Source: Guadua angustifolia (Eukaryota; Streptophyta; Magnoliopsida; Poales; Poaceae). Taken from it: a stretch of 64,000 nucleotides of DNA. Where the stretch lies: positions 10,457,161 through 10,521,160 of the forward strand of contig CM070517.1 in assembly GCA_036346375.1 (NCBI GenBank), given 5' to 3'. A model generated the notes under the pieces. The model was not told the origin of the DNA, made no database searches, and saw nothing but the letters and a program-made list of their open reading frames with translations. The position numbers and the translations under genes are program-made. Below, one piece after another: positions 55,932 through 64,000 of this stretch; position 1 is the stretch's first letter, and each line of letters begins with the position of its first letter.

Positions 55932-58205
55932 TTGGGAAGAAAACTTAGCTATTACCACATTGTGATGTTATTCCCTTATCATGTTCTTTCTGTGTTCCAT
56001 TGTTGCCCTAGGTGGTTGGTTTATTATTATTGTATATGGGTTCGTACAAATTGCTTAGCCATGCTTAGAACATCGTTAGCAACCGCGATAGATGGACTTA
56101 GTCCATTAGTCGCATAATGATTGAGAATTATTATGATTATGATGGTTTCAAATGTTGGTTCATGAGTAGAGATGTTGGTTAAGGACCTAAGGATTAAATC
56201 TGGTGGCGTCTTTTTGAGTAACTATCGTGCGAACCACACGCCGTTTATGGGACCGGCGTAACCAAGTACTTGTGTATGACTAGGGTATGTAAACCATGTG
56301 CATTGAGTTCCTTGAGCTTAGTGGAGGCGTCAAGGAATGACCACGAATTCCTTGGGCTTAGTGGAGCGCCAAGGAATGTCCTCGAGTCCCTCGAACTTTG
56401 TTGAGTTGGGGATGTCCAACAACGGGTGTACTCCTTGATCCACACACACCGAACCTTTGGCGCAGCGGGATCGAGGTCCGATCATCCGGATGATTTAGAT
56501 ACACTACCATGCATCTTTGGAAAATGGTTTGTCACGTTCACCTCGGCCGACACATCAAAGGAAATGTGTTAATAGCTTGGCTTACGAGTGTGACGTGTCG
56601 TGTGGGTAAAGTCGTACCTCTGCGAGTTTAAACTATTGAATAGCGCGTCCATGGTTAGGGCGATCACTTGAATTGTCGATCCTCGGGCGAGTATTAAGGT
56701 CTTAGTAAGAATGGGATGGGAGTGGGAAAAAGACACAAGTATTGGAGTACTTGTGTGTGTAATCGAACATGAGCGATCGAACTCATGGTTAGGAGAATGC
56801 TTGAAGGCATGATATGAATGTGATTATGGTGAGGTTATATTATGTACTAGATCTTGCAAATGTTTTAGAAATGCAATTCTTTCCAATCTATACATGTTTA
56901 TGATTTACCCCAAACATTGCTTTTTGCTGAAATTGCCATTTTGCCTTCCTTTGATGTAGCAGCCACATGTAGTTAGAAATCAACATGCAATGTATATTAT
57001 TGTGCGAGTACACTCTTTGTACTCAATCGGATTGACCACTTGCTGCAGGTGAGGATGATGCACTGCCCGGGGTCTTTTACCGGGCAGATTTCGACAATTC
57101 CAACGTTTAGTCGCCGTTCTTGCCCCAGTTGGTTGCTTGAGGGTTTGGGGGCATGCCATGCTGGCCCTTTTGTCGTTTATCTTATAATTTCCGCTGCTAC
57201 TTGATGTAATAACTCTAAATATGTCATTATGGACAGCAGTCCTACTTTTGGGAATGTAATAACGTTTATGCTTCCGATAATTGTGTATGTGTTGTGATGT
57301 CAACTGTTGGATGAGAATGCTCGTGTTGGCAAACTATCCTGGGACCAACATGGGTATAATCGTGGAACGCTCGAGGTTCCCTTGATTCACTTGAGATGTA
57401 CCGCACAATTAAGTGAATCAGTGGAATCCCGGGGACGGTTCCCCATAGTCATCCTCCCTGAATTCATACCCCAGGAAGGCGCGCTCCTTGATGGGCTACA
57501 CCCGGCGAATGGCAAAGCTGGTTAGGATCCCGACGCCGGTCAGCCCCGCCTCCTTCAAGTTGCAGATCTTGGCGAGGAGCTCGCTGACCTGATCCATCTC
57601 ATGGCTCTGCGGGGCTTCGGTCCAAGAGGCGGAAACCTTTGGGGGCTCTCCAGTGAAGGGGGAAGGCAAGGGTCGAGGTTGGCACAGTAGAACCACTCTC
57701 GATGCCAACCCTTATTCGAGGTCCTGAAAGGGAGGGCGAAATAGAGCTTCCTCAACCCATCCCTCAATTGGATCCCGGCTCCCCCAACTACTTTAGGGGC
57801 GCTCTTGGTCGGAAGAGGCTTGAGGAGAAAAAGGTGGTGGAAAAGATTGAAATGCAGGCGAATGCCAAGAAATGCCTCGCAAAGGTGGATGAAGATGGCA
57901 AGGTGGAGGATTGAATTGGGATTCAAATGGACCAGCTCAATACCGTAGAAGTGGAGAAGGCCGTGAAAGAAATCGCTGGTGGGGAGCCCGAATCCGCGTT
58001 GGAAGAAGGACTCGAAGATGACAATCTCCTCAGAGCGAGGAGTGGGACAGGACTCACCGTAGGCTGGGCGGGCGCAAATCAGCGTCACCGGTGGCATGAC
58101 CCCCATGTTGATCATCGATTCCAGGCCCGCCTCTGTCAGCGTCGAGGTGACCCAATCTTGGGCAGAGGTCGGGGCAGGGGTGCCTTGGGGGGAAGAAGCC
58201 ACCAT

Positions 58206-58683
58206 TTTTGGAAGGAATTGTCGGGGAAAAGGGAAAAATGCGGCGGCGGTGTAACCTAGCGGCGAAGTTTGCGAGGAAGGCGATGAACTTTTCAGAATCA
58301 AAAGGGCAGGAACGCAATGTGCAAAAGAAGATTCAAGCCTCGCGCGGCGCCTCGGAACCATAAAGGGTAATGATGGATTTCGCTTCGAGCGGGGCCCGCA
58401 CCGCGCGTCACGACCAAGATTGACGAAGAACTGCCACGACCTGTCCTGACCAATTGAACACCACGATTGTGGTGGATAGCTGTCGGTGAATTGAAACCCA
58501 TTTTGGGATGTGGCACGCCCCACGGCGGGTCGATTGCTGGTTTTCGTTTCGAATGGAAGCCGGGTGTCTTCCCAACAAGGATGGGTGCGCTCTCCCCATC
58601 GTAAACCCCATGTCGGGTCTTTGGCTGGTCGCCGCAGGACGGCATCATGCCATAACAAAAATCCGAAGGGCACGCACCATGAC
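58206..58683. other. Region upstream of the element 4 antisense gene
   Basis: Reads open on the minus strand as a 5' extension of the gene (to 58673) but shows no recognised domain and no homologue in element 2. It probably holds the promoter and 5' leader of the antisense gene. Confidence 0.4.
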
Positions 58684-59210
58684 GGGCCAAGCTATGCACC
58701 GACATGGTCGGGTATGGGTGCTACTCGGATAATTCAAGTGCAGCTCCATGATGAGCCGATCATTTGTACATGTCTGGTACCACTCGGCTAAAGGCCAAAC
58801 GAGGGTGCGCCCCATGAAGGGCCAAGTTGCGCACCGACATGATCGGGCGTGGGTGCCACTCAACTAATCCAAGGTACGCTCCATGATGAGCCGATCGCTG
58901 TACATGTACAGGTACCACTCGGCTAAAGGCCAAACGAGGGTGCGCCCCATGAAGGGCCAAGCTGCGCTCTGATGTGATCGGGCGTGGGTGCCACTCAACC
59001 AATTCAAGGTACACTCCATGATGAGCCAATCGCTGTACACGTACAGGTACCACTCGGCCAAAGGCCAAATAGGCGGTGCGCCCCATGTCGGGCCAAGCTA
59101 TGCTCCGATTCGGTCAGGTATGGGCACCATCAATCTAATCAAGGCGCGCGCCAAGCTAAGCAGACTGCCACACGGGCACAAGTACCACTCGGCTGAGAAC
59201 CGACTCCGAC
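58684..59210. repeat. About 135-bp tandem repeat in element 4
   Basis: Four units starting 'gggccaagc/t' at 58684, 58819, 58954 and 59090. Each contains tgtacatgtacaggtaccac (or a variant) and atgatgagccgatc. The same repeat in inverted order is present in element 2 at 32540-32870. In both elements it lies between the antisense gene start and the 3' LTR. Confidence 0.88.
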
Positions 59211-59391
59211 GAAGATACACTCCTGAGATGGCCGATCATCAATCCCCCAATGAATTGCGTCAGAAACCACTCGAAAGGGTTAGCGCGAGGTCATTGAGTC
59301 CTTCTCGACCTCCCCACCGAACTGTATAACATCTGGAGAGCATCACGGCGGTTAAAAGGCGGTAGCTCGGTCGCAAAGCACTCGGGGGTAC
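59211..59391 (+). other. 3' untranslated end and polypurine tract of element 4
   Basis: No coding signal. It ends agcactcgggggtac at the LTR edge, similar to the tract of element 2. Confidence 0.6.
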
Positions 59392-59951
59392 TGTGGAACA
59401 TATGGGTTCAGGTATCTAGTTAATGGGCCGAATAGATCAGCCCAAGGGGGTGGGCCGAGCCCACCATGCGAGAAGGGAGAGCTTCTGGAAGGTCTTAGCC
59501 ATGCCAGGCAAAAAGAAGATTGGGAGACGAAAGCGCCAAGAATGGGTAGACAACATCTGTACCCGTACAACGGGCGGCTCTGCTCCTACATGCCCCTGTG
59601 CCTGGTCGGGCAGCCATAGGATGGTCTTCCCTGCTGTCTCCAACTGCCTCTGCTACTCCTGCTATGCCCCAACAACTCCTACGGCTATGCCCAGGAGACC
59701 CTTCCTCTGGCGTATAAAGAGAGAAGAAGCCCTGAGAGGGAAAGGGGATGAAAAACCTGTAAGAGTGAGAGCTTGTAAACAAGAATATTAACACTTACAC
59801 TAGAAACAACGAATGCAGGACTAGGGTGTTATCTCCATCGGAGAGCCCGAACCTGGGTAAAAATCGCCTTGCATCTTGCATTACCATCAGACTCAGATCT
59901 TCCGCCTTGTCCCACTCTCTTTTCTTCATTGTCGATGACAACCATCGATAC
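59392..59951 (+). mobile_element. 3' LTR of element 4
   Basis: 560 bp, collinear with the 5' LTR but with one copy of the 72-bp unit. Ends CCATCGATA (CA to TA). Differences from the 5' LTR are almost all substitutions, many of them transitions. Confidence 0.9.
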
Positions 59952-60540
59952 TGGGGAAATTGCGATCTTCACACAAACAGTTTTCTTACGAAGTTGCATG
60001 CGGAAATCGCAGTTTCCATAGGCAGTACGTTAAGCAAGCCACCTTAGTTAATTATATTGACGGCCTAATTAATTAACGAACCCCCTGTGGTGATGTTCAA
60101 GTCTTTTCAGGCGTAGTTCTTAAACAAACCACCTGTCCAAATTTTGTAAATGCTTGTCTACAAATTTTGTGACGAAGGAGATGCCGGTATGCATTTTCGT
60201 GTACGTACCGGTTCATCCTTTGTTTTACAATACCTGCAAAACACAGAAATCCAACGTACAGACAATACTTTGGAATGAGTTTTTATTGACGTATCGGATC
60301 ATCCGTTGTGTTGCAACAGCAGCACTATACAGAGAAATCGAACATCCAGAAAATATTCCTGTATGGTTCTTTTGTCCGTTGACGGATCATCCGGTAGTGC
60401 TATTTTGCTTGATCGTTATTATTTTTCTGCAGGCCGTTGTCTTAGGGGGCCGCCTATGAAAACTCCACTTTAAAGCTCCGAACAGATCGTTCTCTGCAGC
60501 AGTTCCAAGCGGCCTCAAAATTGTGAAAACAAGGGGGGAG
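59952..60540. repeat. CACTA subterminal repeats, right of element 4
   Basis: Continues the pattern of 45180-45408: 'ttccataggcagtacgttaa', 'tttcaggcgtagttcttaaa', 'aaaccacctg', 'gccgcctatgaaaactcc' in both orientations. This shows that element 4 landed inside the subterminal region of CACTA. Confidence 0.7.
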
Positions 60541-60947
60541 GTTCTGAACTTGAAATCCTTGGAATAGTTAACTCTCTAAGGTAAGAGCATCTCATTCCTG
60601 ACATTTGTAGAGGTTTCATACTTGTTTAAATTGTATAATTTTAGTTTATATCTAGTGGAGAGGAAGATGTAGTGTAGATAGAATGTGCATGGGAGAGGGG
60701 TTGAAGCCCTCACCTTCTAGATCTATAGACAGATCTTGTATCCCTCCCTCTCTCTAGAGGGAGAGAATAGTCCCCCTCTCTAGATCTAGAGGGAGAGAAC
60801 CCGGCCTCCCCTCTATAGAGGGAGAGGACCTTACATTCTTTCGTGATTTTAATAAAATCATTTTATAGTATTTAACTTAGGGTTCTCTTGTTAAAGTTCT
60901 ATCTAAATAATTGACATTTCGATCTGATTTTCTATTTCAAGTTCAAG
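60541..60947 (+). other. CACTA 5' leader with (agagggaga) repeats
   Basis: No coding signal. At 60715-60835 the motif ctctagagggagaga and its complement alternate several times around 'agatctag', giving an imperfect inverted, low-complexity segment just upstream of the transposase. Confidence 0.55.
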
Positions 60948-63900
60948 ATGGAAAGGGCATGGATGTACAATGCCCGAAGAAATAAGGGTGTATTCCTCAA
61001 AGAGCTTGAAACTTTTATTAAAGCCGCTTAGAAGGACGCCTGGACTAAGAAGGAAACGGAAATACTTTGTCCATGCAATGACTGTAAGAACAATGTAGGG
61101 TGGGGAGATTTAAGTGTAATCGGAACACACCTGATCATGAGAGGTTTTATAGAGGATTACACATGTTGGTCCAAACATGGCAAGCAACGTACATCGCAAA
61201 CAACCGATGACGTTGATCCTGATCTCGTGGATGATCAAACTGCCGGAGGCGACACTGATGGTTTGGGAGATGACGCTCACGTGCATGCTCGTTTGCCAGA
61301 TGATGGTCGCATCGCTGATGTAGAGAAAATGTTGCGCCATGCCGAACCACAGGTTTTAAAGGAGATGACAGGTTTAGATAATGTCGATGCATTACACAAA
61401 ATAGCGAATGATCTGTTATATGAGGAATCCAAGGGTTGTCCTCCAGAGTTTACGGTGTTGCATACGGTGCTGATGCTTCTACGGTTGAAGGCTAGTAATG
61501 GATGGTCGGAAAAGAGTTTCACTAATCTGTTAAGGCTCTTGGCAGAAATACTTCCGAAGGCTAATAGATTGCCCACCTTGCCGACAAGCACTTATTTCGC
61601 GAAGAAGCTTATCACTCCGATGTCATTGGATGTGCAAAAGATACACGCATATTCGAACCACTGTATCCTTTTCCGTAAAGATTACGCAAACTTGGATCAA
61701 TGCCCGGTGTGCAATGCGAGTCGGTATAAGAAGAATGATGACTCTCACGACGATGATGATTCTTCAGCCAGCACTACGAAGAATAAGAAGAACAAGAATA
61801 GTACTACTGGTAATAATGAAGAAGACACTTCTTCAAGCACAGACAAGAAGAAAAGAATCCCTGCGTTGGTGATGTGGTACTTGCCAGTTATTGGCCACCT
61901 GAAATGTTTGTACTCGAATGAGAGGGACTCCGACCTAATGGGTTGGCATTCCAACAAGCGTAGAAAAGATGGAAAGATTCGACACCCCGCCGATGGTATT
62001 CAATAGAGAAATTTTGATCGCATGTATCCAGATTTCGGCAACGAACCCAGGAATGTATGGTTCGCGCTGAGTACCGTTGGTATGAATCCTTTCGATGAAT
62101 GGAACGCCACACATAGCACTTGGCTAGTAGTCCTGTCCATCTACAACCTTCCTCCATGGCTATGTATGAAGAGAAGGTACCTAATGTTGTCCATTCTTAT
62201 CCAAGGTCTGAGACAGCTTGGAGTAGATATTGATGTGTTTCTCGAACCACTAAGGGAAGATATGGCCATGTTGTGGCACGATGGTGTCCAAGTGTGGGAT
62301 CAGTTCCAACGACAGTACTTCACACTAAAAGCGATTATTTTTGTTACCATCAGTGATTACCTGCTCGCTAGCCCTATCGGGTTGATTAAAGGAAGATAGC
62401 TTGTGTAGTATGCATGGATGAAACTGTGTTGACGTTCCTTCCATGCTCACAGAAGTTAATGTACATGCGGCACTGCTGTTTCTTACTGAAAGCTCACAAA
62501 TATCACAAGATGGGCAAGTATTTTGACAATACGATTGAGGAAGGTGTGGCTCCAAAGCGCCGTAGTGGGAAAAAAGTGTTTGAAATGGTCCAGAACATCA
62601 AGGTGGTTTTCAGGAAGAAGCCGGTGTAGGGCCAAAGGAGGGGTCGAAAGAGGAAGAATACCGATGAGGAGGTTCCTCCGCCTGTTGTCCTATTCGAAAA
62701 GATGTCAATTTTCTACAAGTATTTGCCCTACTGGAAGGACATGGAAATTCGCTATAGCATCGATGCCATGCATGTCATAAAGAATGTCTGTGAAAGCGTG
62801 CTAGGTCTCTTGTTGGACATTCAGTACAAGACAAAGGATGGTCTTAAAGCTCGTAAAGACTTAGTAGTACTTAAAATCAGGAAAGAACTACACCCTGAAG
62901 AAAGAACACATGGAAAGTATTACCTTCCCCTAGCAAGCTACTCTTTGACAGTTGACGAGAAAAGATTAGTGTGCAAGTGCTTACGTGGGGTCAGAGTCCC
63001 GTTTGGTTATTCATCAAACATCAAAAACCTAGTATCAATGAAAGATTTAAAGATAAGTGGTATGAAGTCTCATGACTACCACGTCATGATGACACAAATG
63101 CTTCCAATTGCAATCAGGGGTATCAACTCAACATTTGTAAAGGTGTCCATCACACAGCTGTGTCATTTACGCAATCACGATTTCATAGAAGGTGTCGATG
63201 ATGAGCAGTGAGCTATCTGTGAGAACTACATAGTGGAGACTATAAACCAACTTGAGATGTGCTTCCCTCCATCCTTTTTCGATATCATGCCGCACCTCTT
63301 GGTTCACCTTGTCGAGGAGGTAAAGGTACTAGGGCGATATTCTTACCTTTGGATGTTTCCATTTGAGAGGTGGATGGGCTTGCTTAAGAGCTTACAGCGG
63401 AATCGTGCTTACCCGAGAGGGTTCCATTATTGAGGGTTACAATCTTGAGGAAGTCATTGAGAGTTATGCGGATTACTTTATGCCCACGGAAAGGCCAATT
63501 GGTGTGCCTGTCCCTCGACATGAGGCGAGGTTGATTGGTAAAGGGACTAAGGGAAAGAAAAGATTCATCGACCATGAGTACAAGAATGTGGACCAAGCAC
63601 ATTTCACCATCTTGCAACAGCTAAAGATAGTGGAGCCGTACATGGAGCAACACCTGGAAGAACTTGAAAGAGAAAATCTAGGACGCCAAGTTGATTAGAT
63701 CCTGAAAGAGAATAAGCGCATGTTTACCACATGGTTCAAGAACAAAAACATACTAGATGGTGAGGACGAAGATGCAGAAACATTGAAAATGTTGGCTCAT
63801 GGCCCATCAAGTCTGGTAACATCATGGCTAGCGTATGACTTCAATGGGTACACGTTTTATACCATTCGAAAGGACAAGAAGACGTTGGCCCAAAATAGTG

Positions 63901-64000
63901 GCGTTCGGGTAGAAGCTATAGATGCGACAGGGGAGAAGAACACCTACTACGGAATCATTGAAGAAATTTGGGAACTCGACTATGGAAGGGATATGCAGAT
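60948..64000 (+). pseudogene. TNP2-like CACTA transposase, broken, runs off the window
   Basis: From ATG 60948 the frame opens MERAWMYNARR with a transposase-associated Cys motif (LCPCNDC, near 61070). The TNP2 core follows: HGIQ-type end at 62003, FDRMYPDFGNEPRNVWFALS (in part), NPFDEWNATHSTW, then KYLPYWKDMEIRYSIDAMHV (in part) and KDGLKARKDL. A DUF4218-like part (FFDIMPHLLVHLVEEVK, YLWMFPFERWMGLLK) and a DUF4216-like part (VTSWLAYDFNGYTFYTIRKD) complete it. Breaks: TAG 61029, TAG 62004 (a Trp position), a frameshift near 62396, TAG 62627, TGA 63209, a one-base insertion near 63418 and TAG 63696. No functional transposase is made from this copy. Confidence 0.9.

Larger units (their letters stand above)
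54386..57447 (+). mobile_element. Solo LTR of family L, copy D
   Basis: 3062 bp, from TGTAACAGCCCAATTTTC to GGTTCCCCATA (terminal CA changed to TA), between perfect GTCAT duplications (54381-54385 and 57448-57452). TATA-like catatataagg at about 54826, 440 bp inside. It is inserted in the antisense gene of element 4. Without the LTR and one duplicate the minus-strand gene reads on from YEFREDD into PTREVPED. Confidence 0.93.
52036..58205 (-). pseudogene. Antisense Transposase_28-type gene of element 4, split by solo LTR D
   Basis: The probable start at 58205 reads MVASSPQGTPAPTSAQDW. The N-terminal domain (EEIVIFESFFQRGFGLPTS, IELVHLNPNSILHLAIFIHL, EAFLGIRLHFNLFHHLF) lies at 58020-57800. The frame reaches D at 57452 and continues beyond it at 54385 with PTREVPEDIDQDTLIVRMSD. 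A coiled-coil-like stretch (KVKEQQQYEADLQRVHRDGE, near 53250-53180), a domain with LLSTGLEQLWDYI (near 52725) and an acidic tail ALAELATEEEAAARDAA, VFLEVVLAL ending near 52036 follow. Two clear introns lie in the C-terminal half. A stop and frameshift lie near 57510. The tail matches element 2 (36186-36334). Confidence 0.8.
45409..59951 (+). mobile_element. Complete Tat-lineage Gypsy element 4
   Basis: 14,543 bp including solo LTR D (about 11.48 kb without D and its duplicated bases). Flanks are TTGGG (45404-45408) and CTGGG (59952-59956), a target duplication with one C/T difference. Order: 5' LTR, primer site, gag, protease, RT, RNase H, second RNase H, integrase, antisense gene (minus strand), about 135-bp repeats, 3' LTR. 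Same architecture as element 2, opposite orientation, different LTR subfamily. Confidence 0.92.
45160..64000 (+). mobile_element. CACTA (En/Spm-type) DNA transposon, truncated by window end
   Basis: The left terminus CACTATTACAGAAATG begins at 45160 inside element 3 RT, with 'ata' on its left as one half of a possible 3-bp duplication. Subterminal repeats occupy 45180-45408 and, after the inserted element 4, 59952-60540. A TNP2-type transposase follows from 60948 to the window end. Without element 4 at least 4.3 kb of CACTA sequence is seen. The right terminus is outside the window. Confidence 0.85.

Overview
The window looks like intergenic DNA from a large plant genome, most likely a grass. 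It consists almost entirely of transposable elements nested inside one another. I recognise no host gene, rRNA or tRNA gene. The grass call rests on element types (Tat-lineage Gypsy elements carrying an antisense Transposase_28-type gene, a TNP2-type CACTA transposon, Gypsy elements with methionine-tRNA-like primer sites) and is an inference. Family and lineage names come from recognised protein motifs, not from a search.

Layout, left half. 1-1770 is unassigned, LTR-like sequence. 1770-4554 is the 3' end of a Tat element (element 1): an antisense Transposase_28-type gene and a 601-bp LTR. 4555-30206 holds five same-orientation LTRs of one Gypsy family (F: 4734, 5706, split copy at 28403, 28916, 29572) with most internal domains lost. 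A second Gypsy family (G) sits inside the split F LTR. It has LTRs at 6965-7875 and 27483-28402, gag, protease and half of RT at 8951-11554, and integrase ends at 6352-7163 and 27033-27615. Inside G lies a minus-strand Tat element (element 5, 14732-27032). Four LTRs of a third family (L), about 3.1-3.2 kb each and without internal domains, lie at 11555-14731 (A), 15360-18565 (B), 23083-26193 (C) and 54386-57447 (D). B, C and D have perfect 5-bp target duplications. A does not, and appears to be a fusion of two LTR copies.

Layout, right half. An F-type Gypsy element (element 3) runs from its 5' LTR at about 29572 to 45159. It was interrupted by a 968-bp solo LTR (30464-31431, TSD CTCGG), by a complete minus-strand Tat element (element 2, 31792-42845, TSD GCGGC) and, within RT, by a CACTA transposon starting at 45160 and leaving the window. 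The CACTA contains a complete plus-strand Tat element (element 4, 45409-59951), which contains solo LTR D. This is four levels of nesting: F, then CACTA, then Tat, then L.

How the parts work. The Gypsy elements encode gag, DGG-type protease, RT, RNase H and integrase. The Tat elements add a second RNase H and, downstream on the opposite strand, a gene with short spliceosomal-type introns, a Transposase_28-like N-terminus, a coiled coil and an acidic tail. About 135-bp tandem repeats lie upstream of that gene. Nearly all coding regions are broken. In elements 3 and 4 and the CACTA the stops are mostly of the C-to-T type expected from cytosine methylation. In element 2 the damage is mostly short indels, which may be consensus error.
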